A DNA stretch of 60,909 bases from contig DATMBC010000063.1 of assembly GCA_035559435.1 (NCBI GenBank), positions 1-60,909 on the forward strand, in the 5' to 3' direction. Positions 8,911 through 17,543 of this stretch are shown here, piece by piece. Every line of letters begins with the position of its first letter. Position 1 is the stretch's first letter. Below the pieces are notes generated by a model. That model was given only the letters and a program-made list of their open reading frames with translations. It was not told the DNA's origin and searched no databases. The stretch comes from a bacterium. Its GTDB lineage: Bacteria > Zixibacteria > MSB-5A5 > WJJR01. Made by a program: the position numbers and the translations under genes.

Positions 8911-10233
8911 ATGCGACGCACCGAACACCGCCGCACACGCTGGACGGGCGCGGCACTGCTCTTGGCCGGAATCATCGGTCTTGCCCTGCTCTTCGCGAGT
9001 CCGGCGAGCTCCGAGCCGATCAAGAACATCAATTTCCAGAACGCCGACATCCGTTCGGTCATCAACTTCCTGGCCGAGTACGGCGGCGTCAACATGGTGG
9101 CCGCCCCCAACGTCCAGGGACAGGTGACCCTGAACCTGAAGAACGTCGAGTGGCGCCAGGCCCTCGAAATCCTCGCCAACACCTACGGCCTCAAGGTGGT
9201 CGATGAGCCCGAAGGGTATGTCCATGTCCTGCTGATGAAGGACTTCATGGAACGCGAGGCCGAGCGCGAACGCCACAACAACGAACAGCGGCAGATCGTC
9301 GACCTCGAAACCAAGTTCTTCCCGATCAAGCACGCCAACGCCAAGGACATCATCCCGCCGGTCAAGTCGATCCTCTCGACCCGCGGCAAAGTGGAAGTCG
9401 ATGTCCGCACCAACGGCCTGCTGGTCTCCGATGAGCCCGGCAACCTGGTCCGCCTCGAGAAGTTCATCGCCGAGATGGACCGCGAGACCCGCCAGGTGAA
9501 GATCGCCGCCAAGATGGTCGAAGTCTCCAGCGACTACCTGCACGAACTGGGTGTGAGCTGGCAGGTCAACTCCGAAGGCGAAGACTCGCGTGGACGCGAC
9601 TACTTCAACGAGGGCGTCACCGACGGCGCCGACCGCCTCGCCGATCCGTTCGGCCAGTACACGTTCACCACGATTCAAAACGGCTGGGAGCTGGAAGCGA
9701 GGATCGCCGCGCTCGTCTCCGACGGCAAAGGCAAGATCGTCGCCCATCCCGAAATCACCACCGTCGACAACAAGGAAGCCCGCATCCAGGTCGGGCAGAA
9801 GGTGCCGGTCAAGCAGTTCTCCGCCACCGGCGACGTCGTCATCACCTTCGAGGAAGTCGGCACCATCCTGCGCGTCACCCCGCACATCACGTCCGACAAC
9901 CGCATCCTGCTGCAGATGAAGCCGGAGCGCTCGTCGTTCTTCTTCGACCCGAGCGGCATCGTGATCAACACCAGCAACGCCGAGACCAACGTGGTCGTGG
10001 AAAACGGCCAGACCGCGGTCGTCGGCGGCCTCACCACGCAGGATGAGATCGTCACCGAGACCGGCATCCCGGTCCTCAAGGACATTCCGGTCATCGGCGT
10101 GCTGTTCAAATCGAAGAGCACTTCGCAGGAGTCGCGCGACCTGGTCATCTTCGTCACCCCGACCATCGTCGACCCGGCCCTGATGGGCGCCGCCGACACC
10201 GAGGGCACTACTCACGCCCCCGGCACCAATTAG
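8911..10233 (+). CDS. pilQ: Type IV pilus secretin PilQ, short form
   Basis: 440 residues. A signal peptide (about 1-33) is followed at once by an STN/N0-like domain (INFQNADIRSVINFLAEYGGVNMV), an N1 domain (about 100-180; IKHANAKDIIPPVKSILS) and the secretin pore domain to the end (VGQKVPVKQF, VVVENGQTAVVGGL, IPVLKDIPVIGVLF, ESRDLVIFVTPTIV). The outer-membrane pore for the pilus fibre. ATG 8911 has GGAGGG 10 bases upstream. PilQ usually has one or more AMIN domains before STN; here there is none, and an AMIN-like domain sits on the preceding PilP-like protein. Confidence 0.93.
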   Translation: MRRTEHRRTRWTGAALLLAGIIGLALLFASPASSEPIKNINFQNADIRSVINFLAEYGGVNMVAAPNVQGQVTLNLKNVEWRQALEILANTYGLKVVDEPEGYVHVLLMKDFMEREAERERHNNEQRQIVDLETKFFPIKHANAKDIIPPVKSILSTRGKVEVDVRTNGLLVSDEPGNLVRLEKFIAEMDRETRQVKIAAKMVEVSSDYLHELGVSWQVNSEGEDSRGRDYFNEGVTDGADRLADPFGQYTFTTIQNGWELEARIAALVSDGKGKIVAHPEITTVDNKEARIQVGQKVPVKQFSATGDVVITFEEVGTILRVTPHITSDNRILLQMKPERSSFFFDPSGIVINTSNAETNVVVENGQTAVVGGLTTQDEIVTETGIPVLKDIPVIGVLFKSKSTSQESRDLVIFVTPTIVDPALMGAADTEGTTHAPGTN

Positions 10234-10261
10234 TCTACCCCCGTAGTGCGTGCAAGTTATA

Positions 10262-10295
10262 AACGTCCCGTGGCCCGCCAGCCACGGGACGTTTT
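10262..10295 (+). terminator. Strong intrinsic terminator closing the pil operon
   Basis: A perfect 13-bp stem (AACGTCCCGTGGC) with a 6-nt loop, running into TTTTCTTT, begins 29 bases after the pilQ stop. Confidence 0.85.
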
Positions 10296-10358
10296 CTTTG
10301 CCCACTCAGTGGCGCCGGCTTTCAGCCTGCGCCGAACAGGTTGAAATCCTGTTCCACC

Positions 10359-10413
10359 GAAGAGCAACAAAGATCCCAGGACCCGGCAAAAAGCGCCGGG
10401 TCCTGGGATGACG
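10359..10413 (+). repeat. 55-bp palindromic repeat family, copy 1
   Basis: The core is a perfect 15-bp stem (ATCCCAGGACCCGGC, 10373-10387, pairing with 10395-10409) with a 7-nt loop. The reverse complement of 54986-55040 matches it at 51 of 55 positions by my alignment. Two differences are in the loop and two form a compensatory G-C to A-T exchange in the stem. No T tract follows. Confidence 0.8.
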
Positions 10414-10856
10414 TTGTTTGGGATCGTGTGATGTAGTGTGGTGAGGCGGGTCTCACGCCCGCCCAGATGATTTGGGATTCGAGTAGCAGCCGGTCGGGGA
10501 ACTGCGCCTCACAGCGTCATCCCCTCTTGCCGTCATTCCAGGGCCAACGACCGGAGACGAAGCCGATGGTCGTTGTCCCGGGAATCTTTGTGCCATGGCG
10601 CGGCGGTGGAATAAGGATTACATCGTCGTCGTCCGCTTGCGGCGGATCCCTTCTCGGAATGGATGCAGCGCCAGACCTGTTTGTCTCACCCACAGACGAA
10701 AGCAGATGCTTCGCTTCGCCCGGCATGTCATCGCCGGGCGCATGGAACTTGACTCTGGATTGAAAACCGCAGGGGCAGATCTGAGACCTGCTCTCTGCTG
10801 CTTAGGTGACGTGAGGGCGATCGGCCGCAGCGGAGAGCCCGCTTTTTGCCGTCGAG

Positions 10857-11288
10857 TCATCTCCTGCCGGCGCGCGGACGCGGGGCCGCACGGTCATAAC
10901 GATCACGCGCCTCCTTGATCGCGGTGCGATGCCGCTCGGCCCAGTCCGCCAGGGCCATGATCGGCTTGAGCAGCGTGCGTCCCTGCGTGGTCAGTTCATA
11001 CTCCACCCGCGGCGGCGTGGTGGGGAAGACGGTGCGCCGGATCAGTCCATCCCGTTCCAGCCCGCGCAGCGTCGTGGTCAACATCCGCTGCGAGATGCCG
11101 TCGATGGTGGAACGCAACTCGCTGAACCGCCTGGCCCCGCCCCCCAGCAGCGCCACCACCAACACGCTCCACTTGTCCCCCACCCGATTGAGAATCTCGC
11201 GGATCAGGCAGGCGTCATCCCGACGGCCGCGCGGGGCGCGGCCTCCCTCGCAGAAGCAGTGACGCAATCTTTTGTGACGCAATGGCAT
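10857..11288 (-). CDS. HxlR-family winged-helix regulator
   Basis: 143 residues. The HxlR signature is clear: an N-terminal Cys near residue 27 (DDACLIREIL), DKWSVLVVALL, RRFSELRSTIDGISQRMLTTTLRGLERDGLIRRTV and PPRVEYELTTQGRTLLKPI. These are dimeric one-component regulators that often use the N-terminal cysteine to sense quinones, aldehydes or thiol stress. It is divergent from the RND efflux operon starting at 11479, and a dyad lies between the two starts, so it probably represses the pump and perhaps itself. Confidence 0.9.
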   Translation of the reverse strand: MPLRHKRLRHCFCEGGRAPRGRRDDACLIREILNRVGDKWSVLVVALLGGGARRFSELRSTIDGISQRMLTTTLRGLERDGLIRRTVFPTTPPRVEYELTTQGRTLLKPIMALADWAERHRTAIKEARDRYDRAAPRPRAGRR

Positions 11289-11328
11289 AATGCGACTGTT
11301 CGTGTCCCGTTTGGAGCGCGGTACCTTC

Positions 11329-11349
11329 TTGGTTCCGAAAAGTAACCAA
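11329..11349. promoter_or_regulatory. Candidate HxlR operator
   Basis: Perfect inverted repeat TTGGTT-N9-AACCAA in the 190-bp space between the divergent regulator and the efflux operon. Symmetry, spacing and location suit a winged-helix dimer. The assignment is inference. Confidence 0.5.
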
Positions 11350-11478
11350 CAAATGGAACAAAACCTCTCTCGCGTCGTTAACGCAGATTATCGCGGAGAG
11401 TTTCTGAGAAAATGATAACCTCCGTGCTCCGAATTTCGTTTGCATCAGCGATTCAGGGGACCGTACACCGCGAGGACC

Positions 11479-13065
11479 ATGACCTTGACTCGATCCGCAT
11501 CGCTTGTGCCGGCCACCGTTCTGGCGTTGGGGCTGACACTCTTTCATACGACGGCGCCTCTGGCGCAGCAGCGCATTCTGCCCGACAGCGCGCTCGCGGC
11601 GACGCTCGATAGTCTGTCGGGGATGCCCTTGCCGCTGTCGGAGGCCGTGCGGCACGCGCTGGCCAACTCGACGGCGGTCCGTGCCGCCCAGGCCTCCTAT
11701 CTGGCCGCGCGCGGCGCCGCCCGCCGCGAAGCCGGTGCCTTCGATCCCGAACTGTTCTTCCAACTGGACTACCTGGACGATGAGCAGCCGACCGCCTCCT
11801 TCTTTGCCGGCGCGCCGACCCTGCTCACCACCACCACCACAACCACATCCGGCCTGCGCCTGCGTCTGCCGACCGGCACCAGTTTCGAATTGGCGCTCAA
11901 CACCACCCGGTTGGAGACCAATTCCGGTTTCGCCTTTCTCAATCCGGAATACGACGCGTTCGGTTACTTGCGTTTCCGTCAGCCGCTCCTGCGCGGGTTC
12001 ACCGCCTCCGGCGCCAGGGACTACCGTCGGGCGCGCCGGCAGCGCGATGCCGCGCGCGCGCGTTACGAACAGGCGATCCTCGCGGCCACCGCCGAGGTCG
12101 AACGCGCCTACTGGGACCTCTACGCCACCGTGCGCGATTACGCCGTGCAGATTCTGACCGTCGAGCGCGGCCGGGCGTTGCGGCGCGAGACCGAATTGCG
12201 CGCCCAGGCCGGGCTGGTCGGTCCCAACCAGGTCGCCAATGCCCGCACCTTCCTCGCGCAGCAGGAATTGCTTCTGCTTGATCTGGCCGAACAACTCGAT
12301 ACGCAGTCCGACCGGCTTGCTTCCTTGATCGGGGTCCGTCCCGAATCCGGCCTCTCGCGCTTCATCCCCGTCGGCGAGCCGCCGGCGCGTTTTGTGATCG
12401 CGCCGATCGACTCCCTGGTCGCCTTGGCGCAGCGCAACAACCTCGATCTGCGCGCGGCCGCGCAGGATGTCGAGGCCGCGGAGGTTCTCGCGCGCGCCGC
12501 CGGCTGGGAACTGCTGCCCACCGTCGACCTCGTCGGTTCGGTCGGCGGCAACGGGCTGGCAGGATCGCCGCAGGACGTCATCTTCGGCGATGACACGCTG
12601 CGCGTCGAGCGCCAGGGCGGTCTCGGCGATGCGATCAGCGAAGTGACCGGACGCGACTATCCCAACTGGAGCGTCGGCATCGAGGTCACCATTCCGATCG
12701 GATTCCGCCAGGGACGCGGCGAGCGCGACCGGCTCAAGGCCGAGGCGCTGCTCTCCCGGGAGCGCCAACGCGAACTGTCGCGGCTACTCGAAGAACGGGT
12801 CCGTGCCACCCACCGTGAATTGACCAACGGCCAGGCCCGGCTCGACGCCGCCCGTGAGGGTGTCGATGCCGCCCAGGAACAGGTGCGCACTGGTCTCATA
12901 GAATTTCATAATGGCCGCACCACCGCCTTCGAGCTGGTGCGTCTGGCGGCCGATCTGGCCGCCGCGCAGCAGCGCTACTCGGAGGCGCTGGCCCGGACCG
13001 CCAAGGCCGCCGCCACGCTGCGGGAACTGGCCGCCGACCCCGACGCGGTCACCGCGACGCCGTGA
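11479..13065 (+). CDS. TolC-like outer-membrane efflux channel
   Basis: 528 residues. A signal peptide (about 1-30, ending TAPLAQQ) is followed by two outer-membrane-factor repeats made of long helices and short beta strands (LPLSEAVRHALANSTAVRAAQASYL; later LVALAQRNNLDLRAAAQDVEAAEV). ATG 11479 is chosen because it begins the signal peptide; GAGGA lies just upstream, with tight spacing. First gene of a three-gene operon encoding channel, adaptor and RND pump. Confidence 0.92.
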   Translation: MTLTRSASLVPATVLALGLTLFHTTAPLAQQRILPDSALAATLDSLSGMPLPLSEAVRHALANSTAVRAAQASYLAARGAARREAGAFDPELFFQLDYLDDEQPTASFFAGAPTLLTTTTTTTSGLRLRLPTGTSFELALNTTRLETNSGFAFLNPEYDAFGYLRFRQPLLRGFTASGARDYRRARRQRDAARARYEQAILAATAEVERAYWDLYATVRDYAVQILTVERGRALRRETELRAQAGLVGPNQVANARTFLAQQELLLLDLAEQLDTQSDRLASLIGVRPESGLSRFIPVGEPPARFVIAPIDSLVALAQRNNLDLRAAAQDVEAAEVLARAAGWELLPTVDLVGSVGGNGLAGSPQDVIFGDDTLRVERQGGLGDAISEVTGRDYPNWSVGIEVTIPIGFRQGRGERDRLKAEALLSRERQRELSRLLEERVRATHRELTNGQARLDAAREGVDAAQEQVRTGLIEFHNGRTTAFELVRLAADLAAAQQRYSEALARTAKAAATLRELAADPDAVTATP

Positions 13066-13078
13066 AAGGACTGACGAT

Positions 13079-14185
13079 ATGACACGCCCGATGACCATGA
13101 TTCACAACCGGCGCTGCAACTGGATTCTTCTGACCGGCGCCCTGACGCTGGCCGCGGCCGGCTGCGGCACACAACAGGCCGGTGGCGGCGGATTCACCAT
13201 GCCCCCCATGCCGGTCGAGGTCGCCCGGGCCGCGATGCAATCGGTCGCCGACAAGTTCGAAGCCGTCGGCACCATCGAGGCGCTGGAGGCGATCAGTGTG
13301 GTGGCCGAAATCGACGCCGCCGTCGTCAGTCTGCCTTTCGAAGAGGGGGGAAGCGTCCGCAAGGGCCAATTGATCGCCCGGTTGGACGACTCGCAACTGA
13401 AGGCCGAAGTTGACCGCGCCGCGGCCGTGCGCGATCAGTCCCAGGCCACCTACGACCGCGTCAAGGCGGTGGTGGAGCAGAAGGCCGCCGCGCCGCAGGA
13501 TCTTGATGACGCGCTGGCCGCGCTGCGCGTGGCCGAAGCCAATCTGGCCGCCGCCAGGGCCCGCTTCGACAAGACCCGGATCACCGCGCCCTTCGACGGT
13601 ATCGTCGGCGCCCGCCGCGTCAGCGTCGGCGCCTTCCTGCGCGCCGGTGAGACCATCACCGATCTGGCCAACATCGACGAGATCCGCGTGATTTTCTCGG
13701 CGCCCGAGCGGTTTCTGCCGCAGCTGACCCGCGGCGCCGATGTCACGATCTGGACCCCGGCCTATCCCGGCCGCACGCACACCGGCAAGATCGCCGTGAT
13801 CGAGCCGGTGGTCGATCCGGCCACACGCACCGCGCGGATCGTGGCGCGGGTGCCCAACCCCAAAGGCGAGTTCCGCCCCGGGATGTCCGCCAACGTCGCC
13901 GCCGAGCTGGCCCGCCGCGACAGCGCCATCACCATTCCCAACGAGGCCATCTTCGCCAACGCCGGGCAGATGTTCGTCTTCCTGGTCAATCCCGACAGCA
14001 CCGTCGCCCGCGCCGCGATCACCGTCGGCGCGCGGCTGGTCGATGTCGCCGAAATCACCGCCGGTCTGACGCCGGGCTGCGTCGTCGTGCGCGCCGGTCA
14101 CCAGAAACTCTTTGAAGGCGCGCGCGTCATGCCGATTGCCGACGCCGAGGCCGCGGCCGGCGCAAATGCGCCCACGGCCCAGTAG
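13079..14185 (+). CDS. RND efflux periplasmic adaptor (membrane fusion protein), lipoprotein
   Basis: 368 residues. The lipobox LTLAAAGC points to lipid anchoring to the inner membrane. MFP order: beta-barrel start (MPVEVARAAMQSVADKFEAVG), biotinyl-lipoyl half (VVSLPFEEGGSVRKGQLIARLDD), alpha-hairpin (about 120-175), second lipoyl half (KTRITAPFDGIVGARRVSVG), then the beta-barrel and membrane-proximal domains. It couples the RND pump at 14213 to the channel at 11479. The gene starts 13 bases after the upstream stop. Confidence 0.93.
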   Translation: MTRPMTMIHNRRCNWILLTGALTLAAAGCGTQQAGGGGFTMPPMPVEVARAAMQSVADKFEAVGTIEALEAISVVAEIDAAVVSLPFEEGGSVRKGQLIARLDDSQLKAEVDRAAAVRDQSQATYDRVKAVVEQKAAAPQDLDDALAALRVAEANLAAARARFDKTRITAPFDGIVGARRVSVGAFLRAGETITDLANIDEIRVIFSAPERFLPQLTRGADVTIWTPAYPGRTHTGKIAVIEPVVDPATRTARIVARVPNPKGEFRPGMSANVAAELARRDSAITIPNEAIFANAGQMFVFLVNPDSTVARAAITVGARLVDVAEITAGLTPGCVVVRAGHQKLFEGARVMPIADAEAAAGANAPTAQ

Positions 14186-14212
14186 GCCGAATGACCCACG
14201 AGGGCTGACCAT

Positions 14213-17200
14213 ATGAAACTCAGCGAGACTTCCATCCGCCGGCCGGTCTTTGCCACCGTCATGAGTCTGGCGATCGTGCTCTTCGGCGTGATCGCCTTTA
14301 CGCGCCTGCCGGTGCGCGAATACCCCGATATCGATCCGCCGATCATTTCGGTCGTCACGCTCTACCGCGGCGCCAGTCCCAGCGTGGTCGAGACCGAAAT
14401 CACCAACGTCCTCGAGGAGCAGTTCGCCACCCTCGAAGGGGTCAAGACCCTCAGCTCGGCGTCGCGTGAGGGCGGATCGGTCATCACCATTGAGTTCGAA
14501 CTGGACCGCGATGTCGACGAGGCCGCCAACGATGTCCGCGACCGTGTCTCGCGCATCCGCGGCCAACTGCCGGAGGAAGTTGAAGATCCGGTCATTTCCA
14601 AAGTCGACGCCAACGCCCAGGCGATCATGTGGCTGGGTCTTTCGAGCGAAACCTACGATGGCCTGCAGCTAAGCGAGACCGCCGACCGGGTGCTCAAGGA
14701 GCGCATTCAGCGTCTCGACGGCGTCGGGTCGGTGATCATCGGCGGCGAACGCCGCTACGCCATGCGCGTCTGGCTCGATCCCCTGCGCCTGGCGGCGCAT
14801 GGGCTCACCGTCCAGGACATCGAAGCCGCCATTCGCCGCGAGAACGCCGAGATCCCCGGCGGACGCGTCGAAGGCGACCTGCGCGAGTTCGCCGTCCGCA
14901 CCCGCGGCGAACTCTCCCGCCCCGAGGAATTCGGCGCAATCATCGTCGCGCAAAGAGACGACGAGGTCGTGCGCCTGCGCGACGTCGCCGAGGTCGTGGT
15001 CGGCGCCGAAGACGAACGCACCGTCGCCCGCTGGAACGGCCAGACCGCCGTCGGACTGGGCATCGTCAAGCAGTCGAAGGCCAGCACCGTCGATGTCGCC
15101 CAGGCCGTGCGCGACGCCCTCCCCGAACTGATCGGGCTTCTGCCCGAGGGGATGAAGCTCGATGTCGCGTATGATTCCTCCGAGTTCATCAACGACTCGA
15201 TCGCCGAGGTCGCCGAGACCCTCATCATCGCCATGTGCTTGGTGGTGCTCGTCGTGCTGGCGTTTCTCAAAAGCTTCCGCGCCACCACCATCCCGTCGCT
15301 GGCCATCCCGGTCTCGATCATCGGCGCATTGGCCGTCGCCTACTTTGCCGGCTTCACCATCAACATCCTGACGCTGTTGGCGATGGTCCTCTCCATCGGT
15401 CTGGTGGTCGATGACGCCATCGTCGTGCTCGAAAACATCTACCGACACATGGAAATGGGCAAGGACCGCCGACGCGCCGCCCTCGACGGCAGCCGCGAGA
15501 TCGGCTTTGCCGTCATCGCCACCACCATCGCCCTGGTCGCCGTCTTTGTCCCGCTCGCCTTCCTGACCGGCTCGGTCGGGCGCCTCTTCAACGAGTTTGG
15601 CATCACCGTCGCGGTGGCCGTGCTCATCTCGGGATTCGTCGCGCTGACTATGACCCCGATGCTCTCCTCGAAGATCCTGCGGCCGCTGCACTCCGGCGGC
15701 TCGAGCTGGGCGTCGCGCTCCTTCGATGTCTTCTTCGATGCGCTCGACCGAGTCTATCACCGCATTCTGACCGGGGCGTTGCGCCGCCGCGGCCTCATGC
15801 TCGGCGCCGGCGTCCTGACCATCGCGCTCGCGCTGGCCCTGTTCAGGCTCCTGCCCAGCGAACTGGTTCCGACCGAGGACCGCGGACTCGGATTCGGTAT
15901 CGTGATCGCTCCCGAGGGCGCCACGCTGGAGTACACCGACAAATACGTGCGTCAGATCGAACAACAACTGCTGGCTTTGCCCGAACGCCAGGGGCTGTTC
16001 ACAGCCATCGGGCTGGGCTTCAACGGCCCCGGACAGGTGACCAATGCCTTCATGTTCCTGCGCCTGGCGCCGCGCGAGGAGCGCGCCCGCTCGCAGCAGC
16101 AGATCGTGCAGTCGCTTTTCCCGCAACTGATGGCCATCCCCGGCGTGCTGGCCTTCGTCATCAACCCGCCCAGCATCGGCGGCGGCGTCTCCTCGTCACC
16201 GGTTTCCTATGTGCTGCAGGCCGACAGTTATGAGGAACTAAGCCAGGGCGTCGGTATCATGATGGCCGAAGCCTCACAACTCGGCTACCTGATCAACCTC
16301 GACTCCGATCTGCGTCTCAACAAGCCGCAACTGGACATCGAGATCGACCGCGAACGCGCCGCCAATCTCGGGGTGTCGGTCACCGCCATCGGCTCGACGC
16401 TGGAGACCTTCCTCGGCGGACGCACCGTCACCAACTTCAAGCGCGGCACCAAGCAGTACGACGTCATCGTGCAGATGCGCCCGCAGTCGCGCGCCACCCC
16501 CGACGCGGTGCAGGACATCTACGTTCGCGGCAACACCGGGCTGGTCCAACTCGCCAACGTCGTCAACATCCGCGAGAGCGTCACGCCCAAGGAGCTGAAC
16601 CATTACAACCGCGTGCGCTCCGCCACCATCACCGCCAGTCTCGCCCCCGGCGCGACCGTGGGGCAGGCCCTCGATGATCTCGATCGCATCGCCCGCGAGA
16701 AGCTGCCCGCCGGGATCAAGCGCGAGTACTCCGGCCAGTCGCTCGAGTACAAGTCGTCGAGCACGAGCTTGTATCTCATGTTCTTGCTGGCGGTCATCTT
16801 CATCTACCTGGTGCTGGCCGCCCAGTTCGAGAGTTTCGTGCACCCGCTGACCATCCTGCTGTCGGTGCCGCTGGCGGTCTTCGGGGCGCTCTTGACCCTG
16901 TTTATCTTCCGCGAGAGTCTCAACATCTACTCGCAGATCGGCCTCATCATGCTGATCGGGTTGGTGACGAAGAACTCGATTCTGATCGTCGAGTTCGCCA
17001 ATCAACTGCGCGCGCAGGGCAAGGCGGTGATCGACGCGGTCATCGAGGCCTCGACCATCCGGCTGCGCCCGATTTTGATGACCTCGTTTGCGACCATCTT
17101 CGGCATTCTGCCGATCGCGGTGGGCCTGGGCGCCGGCGCCGAATCACGCCGCCCGCTGGGTCTGGCGGTCGTCGGCGGCATGTTCTTCTCAACGTTCCTC

Positions 17201-17350
17201 ACCCTGGTGCTGGTGCCGGTGGTCTACACATTGCTCGCGCGTTTTGTCCCCGCGCGCGCCGCCGCCGAGAATCCCGAGCCCGTCGCGCCCGCGCACGGCC
17301 ACGCGCTCCCCGGTCCGATCCCCGGCGCCCAGCCGGCAACGCCGCAATAA
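14213..17350 (+). CDS. RND multidrug efflux transporter, HAE-1 type
   Basis: 1045 residues, the normal length for AcrB/MexB relatives. The N-terminus SIRRPVFATVMSLAIVLFGV and VREYPDIDPPIISV are typical. Twelve transmembrane helices are expected; the fourth carries the proton-relay Asp pair in LVVDDAIVVLENI. The second half repeats the fold (VFGALLTLFIF, IGLVTKNSILIVEFANQLR). Two large periplasmic loops form the substrate pocket. Exports hydrophobic drugs or metabolites using the proton gradient; the substrate cannot be read from sequence. Probably controlled by the divergent HxlR gene. Confidence 0.95.
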   Translation: MKLSETSIRRPVFATVMSLAIVLFGVIAFTRLPVREYPDIDPPIISVVTLYRGASPSVVETEITNVLEEQFATLEGVKTLSSASREGGSVITIEFELDRDVDEAANDVRDRVSRIRGQLPEEVEDPVISKVDANAQAIMWLGLSSETYDGLQLSETADRVLKERIQRLDGVGSVIIGGERRYAMRVWLDPLRLAAHGLTVQDIEAAIRRENAEIPGGRVEGDLREFAVRTRGELSRPEEFGAIIVAQRDDEVVRLRDVAEVVVGAEDERTVARWNGQTAVGLGIVKQSKASTVDVAQAVRDALPELIGLLPEGMKLDVAYDSSEFINDSIAEVAETLIIAMCLVVLVVLAFLKSFRATTIPSLAIPVSIIGALAVAYFAGFTINILTLLAMVLSIGLVVDDAIVVLENIYRHMEMGKDRRRAALDGSREIGFAVIATTIALVAVFVPLAFLTGSVGRLFNEFGITVAVAVLISGFVALTMTPMLSSKILRPLHSGGSSWASRSFDVFFDALDRVYHRILTGALRRRGLMLGAGVLTIALALALFRLLPSELVPTEDRGLGFGIVIAPEGATLEYTDKYVRQIEQQLLALPERQGLFTAIGLGFNGPGQVTNAFMFLRLAPREERARSQQQIVQSLFPQLMAIPGVLAFVINPPSIGGGVSSSPVSYVLQADSYEELSQGVGIMMAEASQLGYLINLDSDLRLNKPQLDIEIDRERAANLGVSVTAIGSTLETFLGGRTVTNFKRGTKQYDVIVQMRPQSRATPDAVQDIYVRGNTGLVQLANVVNIRESVTPKELNHYNRVRSATITASLAPGATVGQALDDLDRIAREKLPAGIKREYSGQSLEYKSSSTSLYLMFLLAVIFIYLVLAAQFESFVHPLTILLSVPLAVFGALLTLFIFRESLNIYSQIGLIMLIGLVTKNSILIVEFANQLRAQGKAVIDAVIEASTIRLRPILMTSFATIFGILPIAVGLGAGAESRRPLGLAVVGGMFFSTFLTLVLVPVVYTLLARFVPARAAAENPEPVAPAHGHALPGPIPGAQPATPQ

Positions 17351-17362
17351 ATCGTGACTTTC

Positions 17363-17400
17363 GGACTGACTGTCGCCGGTTTGTCGGCGACAGTCAGTCC
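17363..17400. terminator. Perfect hairpin after the RND operon
   Basis: A 16-bp perfect stem (GGACTGACTGTCGCCG) with a 6-nt loop, 13 bases after the transporter stop. No T tract follows. Confidence 0.6.
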
Positions 17401-17442
17401 GTGGCCATCCTCTCATTCCTCGCCATTCGCCGTCCGCCTCGC

Positions 17443-17471
17443 TTGACTTTGGCCGCCTGAGAAATTAGGAT
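17443..17471 (+). promoter_or_regulatory. Candidate sigma-70 type promoter for the FAD oxidase
   Basis: TTGACT, a 17-base spacer, then TAGGAT in a locally AT-rich patch. It lies about 70 bases before the ATG at 17544. Confidence 0.5.
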
Positions 17472-17543
17472 AAAATTCGACGGACTTGCGCTCGCGCACC
17501 CGGCATTCCGATTCGTGCCAGTCACAAGCTTCAAGGAGGAACG

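Larger units (their letters stand above)
10234..10856. other. Repeat-rich intergenic spacer
   Basis: About 620 bases without a convincing gene; short frames here lack ribosome sites and run through repeats. It holds the pil terminator, a 55-bp hairpin repeat (10359-10413), a GGCGGG/CCCGCC hairpin near 10444, a degenerate GATTGCTTCGTCGTC-type repeat (about 10609-10660), a near-palindrome at 10774-10791 and a CCGCAGCGGAGAGCC segment near 10828. Related pieces recur in the spacers at 54.1-55.0 kb. Confidence 0.7.

Noticed and set aside
10467-10918. Short open frames in the spacer after pilQ
   Set aside because: They run through palindromic repeats, lack ribosome sites and have no family resemblance.
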